DNA of 64,000 nucleotides from Streptomyces mirabilis (GTDB lineage: Bacteria > Actinomycetota > Actinomycetes > Streptomycetales > Streptomycetaceae), in the NCBI RefSeq assembly GCF_039503195.1, contig NZ_JBCJKP010000001.1:5518001-5582000 (forward strand), given 5' to 3'. Of the stretch, positions 33,426 to 41,882 are shown piece by piece. Made by a program: the position numbers and the translations under genes. The notes below the pieces were generated by a model that saw nothing but the letters and a program-made list of their open reading frames with translations, made no database searches and was not told the DNA's origin. Within the stretch, counting starts at the first letter, position 1. The number at the start of each line of letters is the position of its first letter.

Positions 33426-34228
33426 TGGCTGGTTCCTCCCTGGGAACGGGAATCCGTGGAGGCGAGGGAAGGGGTGAGGACGGCGTGGCGCGACGACGCG
33501 GGCGGCTCGGCGAGGACGCGGCGCATGTCCCGTACCGCCTGCCAGGTGCCGCGCCAGGTGCCGGTGACCTTGGAGGTGCCGGTGCGCGGCAGATACGGCA
33601 CGTCGTGCTCGGTGACGCGCCAGCCGGCGTCGGCGGCGCGCACGACCATCTGGAGCGGGTAGCCGCTGCGGCGGTCGGTGAGGCCGAGGGCGAGCAGCGG
33701 TTCGCGGCGGGCGGCACGCAGGGGGCCGAGGTCGTGCAGGCGCAGTCCGGTGCGGCGGCGGAGCATCCGGGCGAGGGCGAGGTTGCCGGCCCGGGCGTGC
33801 GCGGGCCAGGCCCCCGGGCCCTGTGGGCGGCGCCGCCCGAGCACGAGGTCGGCCTCGCCGTCCCGCACCTCGCTGACGAAGGGCAGGAGCCGGGCCGGGT
33901 CCAGCGAGGCGTCGCAGTCGCAGAAGCACACGATGTCGGCGGTGGCGGCTCGCAGACCGGCGTGGCAGGCGGCGCCGAACCCGCGGCGCGTCTCGTGCAC
34001 GACGGTCGCGCCGAGGCCGCGGGCCAGCTCCGCCGAGCCGTCCGTGGAGCCGTTGTCCACGACCAGCGCGCGCCACCCGGCGGGGACGCGGGCGAGGACC
34101 CAGGGGAGGGCCTCGGCCTCGTTCAGGCAGGGGAGGATCACGTCGACCGGACAGGGGAGGACCGCGTCGACGGGCGCCGGGTCCGTGTCCGGGGCCTTGT
34201 CCGGCTCGGGTTGGGGAGAGGTCGTCAC
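33422..34228 (-). CDS. Family 2 glycosyltransferase
   Basis: 268 aa. GT2 core VDVILPCLNEAEALPWVLARV, VVDNGSTDGSAE and CFCDCDASLDP (DxD-like metal site), as in dolichyl-phosphate-sugar synthases. GTG 34228 chosen for AGGGTGA upstream; GTG 34237 is also possible. First gene of the glycosyltransferase-methyltransferase operon, divergent from the response regulator. Confidence 0.88.
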   Translation of the reverse strand: MTTSPQPEPDKAPDTDPAPVDAVLPCPVDVILPCLNEAEALPWVLARVPAGWRALVVDNGSTDGSAELARGLGATVVHETRRGFGAACHAGLRAATADIVCFCDCDASLDPARLLPFVSEVRDGEADLVLGRRRPQGPGAWPAHARAGNLALARMLRRRTGLRLHDLGPLRAARREPLLALGLTDRRSGYPLQMVVRAADAGWRVTEHDVPYLPRTGTSKVTGTWRGTWQAVRDMRRVLAEPPASSRHAVLTPSLASTDSRSQGGTSQ

Positions 34229-34340
34229 GGCTTTCACCCTACGAACGCGAAAGGGATATATCGGACTTCGGGTCCTTACGAAACGCGGACGTCGCGGCGG
34301 GATCGCGGCAGGCGGGTGCGGCCGGTGGGACGCTGGATTC

Positions 34341-35111
34341 ATGCAGCAGCCGTACGAATCCGCAGGTACCGGACCTGCCCAGGGCGGGTCCGGGCCGAGC
34401 GCCCGCATCCTCGTCGTCGACGACGACCCCACCGTCGCCGAGGTGGTCTCCGGCTACCTCGACCGCGCCGGGTACGTCGTGGACCGGGCCGCGGACGGAC
34501 CCGCCGCGCTCGCCCGGGCCGCCGCGCACTGGCCCGACCTGGTGGTGCTGGACCTGATGCTGCCGGGGATGGACGGCCTGGAGGTGTGCCGCAGGATGCG
34601 CGGCCACGGGCCCGTGCCGGTCATCATGCTCACCGCGCGCGGAGACGAGGACGACCGGATTCTCGGCCTGGAGGTGGGCGCCGACGACTACGTCACCAAG
34701 CCCTTCAGCCCCCGCGAACTGGTCCTGAGGGTGGAGTCGGTACTGCGCCGCAGCCGCCCCGCCGCGGGCACGCGCCCCCTCCGGCTGGCCGGTCTCGCCG
34801 TCGACCCCGACGCCCGCCGCGCCACCAGGAACGGCGAGGATCTCGCCCTCACCATCCGCGAGTTCGACCTGCTCGCGTTCTTCCTCCGCAATCCCGGCCG
34901 GGCGTACAGCCGCGAGGACCTGATGCGCGAGGTGTGGGGCTGGGACTTCGGCGACCTGTCGACGGTCACGGTCCACGTGCGCCGGCTGCGGGGCAAGGTC
35001 GAGGAGGATCCGGGCAGACCACGGCTGATCCAGACGGTCTGGGGGGTCGGTTACCGCTTCGAGGAGCCCACGCCCCACGAGGCCCCGACTCCCCACGAGG
35101 AGGCGGTCTGA
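34341..35111 (+). CDS. OmpR/PhoB-family response regulator
   Basis: 256 aa. Receiver with [14 protein letters not shown], phospho-acceptor Asp71 ([12 protein letters not shown]), Thr (MLTARGDE) and Lys ([10 protein letters not shown]); winged-helix effector with [22 protein letters not shown] ... [16 protein letters not shown]. Pairs with the sensor kinase 2 bp downstream. The divergent glycosyltransferase operon is a likely target. Confidence 0.95.
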   Translation: MQQPYESAGTGPAQGGSGPSARILVVDDDPTVAEVVSGYLDRAGYVVDRAADGPAALARAAAHWPDLVVLDLMLPGMDGLEVCRRMRGHGPVPVIMLTARGDEDDRILGLEVGADDYVTKPFSPRELVLRVESVLRRSRPAAGTRPLRLAGLAVDPDARRATRNGEDLALTIREFDLLAFFLRNPGRAYSREDLMREVWGWDFGDLSTVTVHVRRLRGKVEEDPGRPRLIQTVWGVGYRFEEPTPHEAPTPHEEAV

Positions 35112-35113
35112 CC

Positions 35114-36307
35114 ATGCACGCCATGCACTCCGTGACCTCCCTGCAGGTCACGCAAGACATGCAGGTCACGCAGGCCATGCAGACCGTGCACTCCACGCAC
35201 GACATGCTGCTCATCGCCCTGTACGCCTTCCTCGGCGCCGCCGCGGTCGGGCTGCTCGGCGCGGGGACGCTGTGGCTGATCCGGCGGCGGTCGCTGACCG
35301 TGTCCCTCGCCGTCGTCGCCGCCGTGGCGGTCACCGCGATGCTCGCGGGGACGCTGGCCGTCGCCTGGGCGATGTTCCTGTCCTCGCACGACCTGGGCGT
35401 GGTCACGACCGTGGTGGCCATGGCGGCGGTGGTGTCCCTGGCGACGGCGCTGTTGCTGGGCCGTTGGGTGGTGGCCCGCAGCAGGGCGCTCACCCTCGCC
35501 GCGCGCTCCTTCGGCGACGGCGGCGACTTCGCGGCCCCCGACGGCGCGGCGACCGCCGAACTCGCCGCGCTGAGCCGGGAGTTGCAGGCGACCAGCGCGA
35601 AGCTCGCCGAGTCCCGCGACCGTGAACGCGCGCTGGAGAGCTCCCGCCGTGAACTCGTCGCCTGGATCTCGCACGACCTGCGCACCCCGCTCGCCGGACT
35701 GCGGGCGATGTCGGAGGCGCTGGAGGACGGGGTGGCCGCCGACCCGGACCGCTACCTCCGGCAGATCCGCACCGAGGTCGAACGCCTCAACGACATGGTC
35801 GGCGACCTCTTCGAACTCTCCCGCATACACGCCGGGACCCTCGCCCTGTCGCCGTCCCGCATCTCCCTCTACGACCTCGTCGGCGACGCCCTCGCGGGCG
35901 CGGACCCGCTGGCCCGCGAGTACGGCGTACGCCTGGTCGGGGACCGGATCGAGCCGGTGCCGGTCGAGGTGGACGGCAAGGAGATGAGCCGGGTGCTGGG
36001 CAACCTCCTCGTCAACGCGATCCGCCGGACCCCGGCCGACGGCACGGTCGCGGTCGCCGCCGAGCGCTCGGACACGGGCGTCGTCCTGTCCGTCACCGAC
36101 GGCTGCGGCGGCATCCCGGAGGAGGACCTCCCGCGCGTCTTCGACACCGGCTGGCGCGGCACCCACGCCCGTACGCCTCCCGCCGGAGCGGGCCTGGGCC
36201 TGGCCATCGTCCGGGGCATCGTCGAGGCGCACCAGGGCCAGGCCGCCGTCCACAACGTCCCCGGCGGCTGCCGCTTCGAGGTCACCCTGCCCATGGCGAG
36301 GGCGTGA
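35114..36307 (+). CDS. Sensor histidine kinase
   Basis: 397 aa. After an odd Met/His/Gln/Thr-rich N-terminus (1-32, built from repeats of a VTQxMQ-like unit) come two or three membrane helices, a HAMP-like region, H-box [14 protein letters not shown] (His187), and the ATPase boxes N ([11 protein letters not shown]), G1 ([12 protein letters not shown]) and G2 ([16 protein letters not shown]). It senses an unknown signal and phosphorylates the upstream regulator. Confidence 0.93.
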   Translation: MHAMHSVTSLQVTQDMQVTQAMQTVHSTHDMLLIALYAFLGAAAVGLLGAGTLWLIRRRSLTVSLAVVAAVAVTAMLAGTLAVAWAMFLSSHDLGVVTTVVAMAAVVSLATALLLGRWVVARSRALTLAARSFGDGGDFAAPDGAATAELAALSRELQATSAKLAESRDRERALESSRRELVAWISHDLRTPLAGLRAMSEALEDGVAADPDRYLRQIRTEVERLNDMVGDLFELSRIHAGTLALSPSRISLYDLVGDALAGADPLAREYGVRLVGDRIEPVPVEVDGKEMSRVLGNLLVNAIRRTPADGTVAVAAERSDTGVVLSVTDGCGGIPEEDLPRVFDTGWRGTHARTPPAGAGLGLAIVRGIVEAHQGQAAVHNVPGGCRFEVTLPMARA

Positions 36308-36359
36308 AGGGGCCACCCACGGTGAGGGCGTGAGGCGCGGGCCCCTTGCCGCTGCTCCC

Positions 36360-37355
36360 CTACTCCCCGCGCAGCCTCGCCGTCGCGAACTCCCGCATCC
36401 CCTCCGCGAAGCCGGTCTCGGGCTTCCAGCCCAGCTCGGCGCGCAGCCGTGCGGAGTCGGCCGTGACGTGGCGTACGTCGCCGAGGCGGTACTCCCCGGT
36501 CACCACGGGCTCGGGCCCGCCGTGGGCGGTGGCCAGGGCCCGGGCCATCTCGCCGACCGTGTGCGGCTCGCCGCTCCCGGTGTTGTAGACGGTGAGGGCC
36601 CCGGAGCGCGAACCCGCCTCCAGGGCCGCCACATTGGCCGCGGCCACATCCCGTACGTGCACGAAGTCCCGTCGCTGCCCGCCGTCCTCGAAGACCCGCG
36701 GCGCCTCGCCCCGGGCCAGCGCGGACCGGAAGAACGAGGCGACGCCCGCGTAGGGGGTGTCGCGCGGCATCCTGGGCCCGTACACGTTGTGGTAGCGCAG
36801 TGACACCGCCGAACCGTCCGTCGACCGGGCCCAGGCCGCCGCCAGATGCTCCTGGGCCAGCTTGGTGGTCGCGTACACGTTCCGGGGGTCGACCGGAGCG
36901 TCCTCGCGCACCAGACCGGGTGTCAGTTCCTCGCCGCACCGCGGGCAGCGGGGCTCGAACCGCCCCGCGTCGAGATCGGCGACGGTCCGGGGCCCGGGAC
37001 GTACCGGCCCGTGCCACTCACACCCGTACGCGCCCTCGCCGTACACGACCATCGACCCGGCGAGCACGAGGTGGCGCACCCCCGCGTCGGCCATCGCGGT
37101 GAGCAGCACCGCCGTGCCCAGGTCGTTGCGCGACACGTACGCGACCGCGTCGTCGAACCCCTTCCCCAGCCCCACCATCGCCGCCTGATGGCACACGGCG
37201 TCCACGCCCGTCAGCGCCGCGCCGACCGCCTCGGCGTCCCGTACGTCCAGGCCGTCGCGCAGGTCGAACACGACCGCCTCGTGCCCGTGCGCGGTCAGCG
37301 CCTCGACGACATGGGACCCGATGAACCCGGCACCGCCGGTGACCAGTACTCGCAT
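36360..37355 (-). CDS. NAD-dependent sugar epimerase/dehydratase
   Basis: 331 aa extended SDR. NAD motif [12 protein letters not shown], catalytic YATTK, and [13 protein letters not shown]. An insert at about 125-150 contains CEWH and CPRCGEEL, a potential zinc ribbon not found in ordinary GalE/RmlB proteins. Probably modifies a nucleotide sugar used by the neighbouring glycosyltransferases. Convergent with the sensor kinase. Confidence 0.9.
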   Translation of the reverse strand: MRVLVTGGAGFIGSHVVEALTAHGHEAVVFDLRDGLDVRDAEAVGAALTGVDAVCHQAAMVGLGKGFDDAVAYVSRNDLGTAVLLTAMADAGVRHLVLAGSMVVYGEGAYGCEWHGPVRPGPRTVADLDAGRFEPRCPRCGEELTPGLVREDAPVDPRNVYATTKLAQEHLAAAWARSTDGSAVSLRYHNVYGPRMPRDTPYAGVASFFRSALARGEAPRVFEDGGQRRDFVHVRDVAAANVAALEAGSRSGALTVYNTGSGEPHTVGEMARALATAHGGPEPVVTGEYRLGDVRHVTADSARLRAELGWKPETGFAEGMREFATARLRGE

Positions 37356-37486
37356 ACGCCGAACGCTAGGACCGCGACGGCGGCGTACGGCAGTACCGCG
37401 CCCGTCACGTCACGGGTCCGTAAGACCCGCCGAGACGTCCGAGGCTCCGAGATCTTCGCCTATGACGTGGGTCTGGTACGCCCGGC

Positions 37487-38248
37487 CTAGAACAGCGGGA
37501 GGGCGTCCGTGTACGCGTTCACCGGCTTGGCGACCTTCTTGACGGTACGGGCGTCCAGCGCGGCCGGGGCGGAACTCGTGCCCAGCGTTCCGCCCGGGTG
37601 CCACGTCCCGGTGACGGTCACCCAGGTGTTGGCGGGCAGGGCCGCCGCCCCATGGATCCGCACCTTCACGGACTGGGCGTCCGCCGCGCAGCAGGTGAAG
37701 ATGATCCTGGTCAGGTACCAGCCGTCGGCCCCCTCGTCGGGCGTGACGAAACCGGTCATCCGGACGCTACGGCCCCCGATGTCCCGCTTGTGGTCCTGCT
37801 GCACCCGGCTGGTGAACTGGGTGAGCGTCAGCGGGATCGGCGAGGTCGCGGGCAGCGGGTCGAAGTACCTCTGCTCCGTGACGGCCTTGGGCGCCTCGCG
37901 GGCGGCGGTGTACGCGCCGAGGGCCGGCGGGGCGTAGAAGAGCAGACTCAGCGCGGGGAGGAAGAGCAGCCAGGCGATACGGGGCACGGTGGAGTGGTCG
38001 TGGCCGTGGTCGTCGTCTTGGTCGTGACCGTGACCGTGACCGTGACTGTCGGCGGCGTCGCCGCTGACCGGCTTCTGGCTCGACCACGCCTCCGCCACGC
38101 CCAGCACGAGCAGCAGCACCCCCGACGCGACCAGCATCGGACGCATCCCCTCCTTGACGAACCTGAGGCTCAGGTCGGTGAAGAGCGAGGCGTGCAGCAG
38201 GCCGAGGCCGCTGAGGACGAGCAGGGTCACCTGGAGGGGGCGTTTCAC
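37487..38248 (-). CDS. TIGR03943-family membrane protein (permease partner)
   Basis: 253 aa. Two N-terminal membrane helices, a His/Asp-rich loop (HGHGHGHDQDDDHGHDH, probably metal-binding), a third helix, and an outer OB-like domain with FTCCAADAQ and VTVTGTWHPGG. GTG start overlaps the permease stop (GTGA). This family is encoded next to DUF318 permeases. Confidence 0.88.
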   Translation of the reverse strand: MKRPLQVTLLVLSGLGLLHASLFTDLSLRFVKEGMRPMLVASGVLLLVLGVAEAWSSQKPVSGDAADSHGHGHGHDQDDDHGHDHSTVPRIAWLLFLPALSLLFYAPPALGAYTAAREAPKAVTEQRYFDPLPATSPIPLTLTQFTSRVQQDHKRDIGGRSVRMTGFVTPDEGADGWYLTRIIFTCCAADAQSVKVRIHGAAALPANTWVTVTGTWHPGGTLGTSSAPAALDARTVKKVAKPVNAYTDALPLF

Positions 38249-39312
38249 AGCAGGACTCCTCCGATGAGCGCGCTGCACAGGATCGCGACGACCGTCGTGG
38301 CCGTGGAGAAACGGACCGCGAAGGCCCGGCCGAAGGTGCCCGCCTGAAGGGCGATCAGTTTCAGGTCGACCATCGGTCCGACGACCATGAACGCCAGCCG
38401 GGCGACGGGCGAGAAGCCGGTGAGCGAGGCCGCGACGAAGGCGTCGGCCTCGGAGCACACCGCGAGCAGGATGGCGAGCGCGGCCAGGAATAGCACCGAC
38501 AGCCAGGGAGAGCCGGAGAACGCGTCGAGCACGGTGCGCGGGACCGCCACGTTGAACGTCGCCGCCGCCATGGCCCCGAGGACCAGGAAGCCGCCCGCGT
38601 GCAGGAAGTCGTGCTGGAAGCCGCGCCGGAACTCCCGCAGGCGGCTCTGCTCGGGCTCGTGCCCGGTGTGCCGTACGACAGGCTTGAGCCATGTGTCGCG
38701 GCCCAGGAAGAGCCACAGCCAGCCCATCACGGCGGCGGTGGCGAGCGAGGCGAGCAGCCGGGCCAGGACCATCTCGGGGTGGCCGGGGAAGGCGATGGCG
38801 GTGGCGGTCAGCACGACCGGGTTGATGGCGGGTGCCGAGAGCAGGAACGCGAACGCGGCGGCCGGGGTGACACCGCGGCCGATCAGGCTGTTGGCGACCG
38901 GCACCGACGCGCATTCGCAGCCGGGCAGGACGACTCCGGCGACTCCGGCGACCGGGACGGCGAGCACGGGCCGCCGGGGCAGCACCCGGGTGAACACCCG
39001 GGCCGGCACGAACGCGTTGATCGCGCCGGACAGCGCCGTGCCGAGCAGCAGGAACGGCAGCGCCTGCACGGTGACGGCGAGAGCGACGGTGCGCCAGGCC
39101 TGCATGGCCGGTTGTTCCATCCACCGGCTGAGGACGTAGAACGCGGGCCCGGACAGCGCGCACGCTCCGAGCAGAAGGGGCCAGTGGCGGGGCCAGTCGC
39201 GCCGGCGACCGCTGGCACTCGCCCCCGCCGCGGGGACCGCGACGGCCACGTCCGCCTCAGCCCCCGTGGACGGTTCGTCCGCCCCCACGGCCCGTTCGTC
39301 TGTCTTCTGCAC
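38245..39312 (-). CDS. DUF318/ArsP-type permease
   Basis: 355 aa with about eight membrane helices. Family motifs VVLPGCECASVPVANSLIGRGVTPAAAFAFLLSAPAINPVV and the second-half counterpart LAVCSEADAFVAASL. Related proteins export metalloid or organoarsenic compounds; in streptomycetes the pair with TIGR03943 has been linked to zinc. The His-rich partner supports a metal role; the substrate is not proven. Start chosen at VQKTDERAV. Confidence 0.88.
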   Translation of the reverse strand: MQKTDERAVGADEPSTGAEADVAVAVPAAGASASGRRRDWPRHWPLLLGACALSGPAFYVLSRWMEQPAMQAWRTVALAVTVQALPFLLLGTALSGAINAFVPARVFTRVLPRRPVLAVPVAGVAGVVLPGCECASVPVANSLIGRGVTPAAAFAFLLSAPAINPVVLTATAIAFPGHPEMVLARLLASLATAAVMGWLWLFLGRDTWLKPVVRHTGHEPEQSRLREFRRGFQHDFLHAGGFLVLGAMAAATFNVAVPRTVLDAFSGSPWLSVLFLAALAILLAVCSEADAFVAASLTGFSPVARLAFMVVGPMVDLKLIALQAGTFGRAFAVRFSTATTVVAILCSALIGGVLL

Positions 39313-39502
39313 GCCAGCTCCGAATCTCGGATGATCGCACCGAACATAGCGGGCCCGGGCCCCACGGCTCACCACGACTTCACCACATCTCGGTCATGAG
39401 TCGGGACCACTGTCGACCGGCGACTCCGGATGTCGGAACGCCCCCGCTTCCGGAGCCCTCTCAAGGGGTGGTGGGTGGGAGCCGCGCCGGGTCTCGGGCC
39501 GG

Positions 39503-39528
39503 GTTGTTATATTGCGCAACTGTGCAAG
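39503..39528. promoter_or_regulatory. 26-bp palindrome upstream of LCP gene 1
   Basis: Left half GTTGT-N3-ATTGC, right half GCAAC-N3-GCAAG, 65 bp before the LCP start codon. The same element stands before the second LCP gene at 46451-46476, so it is probably a shared operator or promoter element. Confidence 0.7.
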
Positions 39529-39592
39529 TGGGGCGTCCCCGCAACGCCTGACGTATGCCTGAACGGCCCGACCGTTTCGTGGGAGTGCGAAC

Positions 39593-41371
39593 ATGACTGA
39601 CCTTGGGGACGCCCCCGCCGGCAACGCCGCACGTAGCCACACACGCGGGGTGCCCCGGCAGCGCCACATCTCCGGTTCCGCGACCTCCGGTTCCGCGACC
39701 TCCGGTTCCGCGACCTCCGGTTCCGCGACCTCCGGTCATGCGCCCTCCCGCTCCGCGCCCTCCCGGACGGGGTCCCGTGCGCGTCCCAAGGCCGGCCCGG
39801 GGCGCCGGGCCCGGCCCGTGGGCCGGGGCAGGTGGATCCTGCGGACGGCCGCGATAGCGCTGTCGGCGCTGGTCCTTGCCACCGCGGGGGTGGGGTGGTG
39901 GTTCTACGAGCATCTGAACGGCAATCTCCACAGCGTCCCGTTGACCGACGGCTCGGGCGACAGCGCGGGCAAGGAGAAGGCCGACTCCTTCGGCAGGACC
40001 CCGATCAACCTCCTGGTGATGGGCAGCGACGGCCGTACCAACGCGAGTGACTGCAAGCTCGGCGGCGGCTGTTCACAGACCGGTGTGCAGTCCGGGGCCA
40101 ACGCGGACGTGGAGATGGTGATGCACATATCCGCCGACCGCTCCAACGCCACCGTGATGAGCATCCCCCGCGACACCGTGACCACCGTCCCCGCCTGCAA
40201 GGACACCGAGACCGGCGTCTCCACGAACGGCTACACCGGCATGGTCAACAGCGCCCTGCAGTACGGGCCGGCCTGTCAGGTGGCCACCGTCCACCGGCTC
40301 ACCGGCATCCCCATCGACCACTTCGTCAAGCTCGACTTCTCCGGCGTGGTGAAGATGTCCGACGCGGTGGGCGGGGTGTCGGCCTGCGTGGACAAGGACG
40401 TCTACGACACCTACTCACACCTGAAACTCGCTCAGGGCACGCACACCCTCAAGGGCGTGGCGGCCCTGGAGTTCGTCCGCTCCCGGCACGGCTTCGGCGA
40501 CGGCAGCGACCTGGGGCGCACCTACTCCCAGCACCTCTTCCTCAGCTCGATGATCCGCAAGTTCAAGAGCGCCGGCACCCTCACCGACCCCACCGCCGTC
40601 TACCGCCTGGCCGACGCCGCGACCAAGGCCCTCACCGTCGACACCGGACTGGGCAGCATCAGAAAGCTGATCGGGCTCGCCGCCGACGTGGACAAGGTCC
40701 CGGCGAAGCGCATCACCTTCACCACCATGCAGACGGCGCCGGACCCGGGCGACAGCAACCGGCTCGTGCCCGCCGCCACGGCCCAGAGCCTGTTCGCCAC
40801 CATCGCGAACGACCAGTCCCTGACCGACTCCTCGGGCGACAAGACCGCCGCGGCCTCCGCGACAGCCAAAGCCACGGCCTCCGCCTCCGCGGTCCCCGCC
40901 GCGCAGATCGCGGTCACCGTGGAGAACGGCACCACCGTCACCGGCCGGGCCACGGCCGTCGCCACCGCCCTGCTCGACAAGGGCTTCAGTTCCGGCACCA
41001 CCACCGGCAACGCCGCCGGCACCACGTCCACGACCACCCTCACCTACGGCAGCGGACACAAGGCCGAGGCCCAGACCGCCGCCAAGGCCCTGGGCCTGCC
41101 GACCTCCCACCTCAAGCAGAGCGACGCCACCGGCACCGGCCTGACCCTGGTCATCGGCACCGACTGGACGAGCGGCACCGCCTACCCCGCCACCACTCCC
41201 GCCCCCGCCGACACCAAGGCCGCCACCTCCAACGCCCACGCCGAGACCGCCGACCAGTCCAAAACCTGCGCCAAGGTCAGCCCGTACAGGACCGTCAGTC
41301 TCAACGGCGTCGCCATGACCCCCACCCAGGCCTACCGAGCAGCCTCCGGCATCAAGGACTCGGCACCGTGA
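39593..41371 (+). CDS. LytR-CpsA-Psr (LCP) family protein with LytR_C domain
   Basis: 592 aa. A long Arg/Ser-rich cytoplasmic tail with GSATS repeats, one membrane helix (about 80-100), the LCP domain (about 135-385: NLLVMGSDGR, MSIPRDT, HFVKLDFSGVVKMSDAVGGV, LEFVRSRHGFGDGSDLGR) and a C-terminal LytR_C domain (about 430-520). LCP enzymes attach teichoic acids or other glycopolymers to peptidoglycan. Confidence 0.93.
   Translation: MTDLGDAPAGNAARSHTRGVPRQRHISGSATSGSATSGSATSGSATSGHAPSRSAPSRTGSRARPKAGPGRRARPVGRGRWILRTAAIALSALVLATAGVGWWFYEHLNGNLHSVPLTDGSGDSAGKEKADSFGRTPINLLVMGSDGRTNASDCKLGGGCSQTGVQSGANADVEMVMHISADRSNATVMSIPRDTVTTVPACKDTETGVSTNGYTGMVNSALQYGPACQVATVHRLTGIPIDHFVKLDFSGVVKMSDAVGGVSACVDKDVYDTYSHLKLAQGTHTLKGVAALEFVRSRHGFGDGSDLGRTYSQHLFLSSMIRKFKSAGTLTDPTAVYRLADAATKALTVDTGLGSIRKLIGLAADVDKVPAKRITFTTMQTAPDPGDSNRLVPAATAQSLFATIANDQSLTDSSGDKTAAASATAKATASASAVPAAQIAVTVENGTTVTGRATAVATALLDKGFSSGTTTGNAAGTTSTTTLTYGSGHKAEAQTAAKALGLPTSHLKQSDATGTGLTLVIGTDWTSGTAYPATTPAPADTKAATSNAHAETADQSKTCAKVSPYRTVSLNGVAMTPTQAYRAASGIKDSAP
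39671..39730 (+). repeat. Four perfect 15-bp repeats in LCP gene 1
   Basis: TCCGGTTCCGCGACC four times in tandem, coding for Ser-Gly-Ser-Ala-Thr units in the cytoplasmic tail. Identical at DNA level, so recent or actively slipping. Confidence 0.95.
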
Positions 41372-41519
41372 GCGGGTGTTCGAAAGCTTCGTTCAACGGG
41401 GGAGGACGACGGGGGAGCCGGAGCCGCCGGTTCCGTGGCGGTGTCCTGGGGACGGACGCCTAAACTGGGTCGGCGCGGACGCGGGCACGGATGCCCGGGG
41501 CGGGACGGGAGAAGAGACT

Positions 41520-41882
41520 GTGACGGCATACGCCGGTGGCTTCGACGATCCGCCCGCCGAGGTGCTGGCGGACGCGGCCGCCGCGTTCGGACTGCTGGCC
41601 TCCTCGCCCCGGCTGCACATCATGTGGGCCCTCGCGCAGGGTGAGAGCGACGTGACCCACCTCGCGGAGCGTGTCGGCGGCGCCCTGCCCGCCGTCAGCC
41701 AGCACCTGTCGAAGCTGAAGCTCGCGGGCCTCGTCCGCTCCCGGCGCGAAGGCCGCCGACAGGTCTACTACGTCGACGATCCCGACGTCGTGACCGTGGT
41801 GCGCGTGATGGTCGGACAGTTGGCCGCACGCGCCGAGGAGGCATCGGCACCCGTACGCAGGCTGCGCGGGATCGGTGGCTGA
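41520..41882 (+). CDS. ArsR-family metal-responsive repressor
   Basis: 120 aa, GTG start. Winged helix: LLASSPRLHIMWALAQGESDVTHLAERVGGALPAVSQHLSKLKLAGLVRSRREGRRQVYYV. It overlaps the P-type ATPase gene by 8 bp and so probably represses that pump until a metal binds. No Cys-Val-Cys metal site is present; His/Asp residues in the last helix may serve. Confidence 0.9.
   Translation: MTAYAGGFDDPPAEVLADAAAAFGLLASSPRLHIMWALAQGESDVTHLAERVGGALPAVSQHLSKLKLAGLVRSRREGRRQVYYVDDPDVVTVVRVMVGQLAARAEEASAPVRRLRGIGG

Noticed and set aside
36307..36347. Inverted repeat AAGGGGCC / GGCCCCTT between the sensor kinase and the epimerase
   Set aside because: Loop of about 25 bases and no T-run; too weak to list as a terminator.
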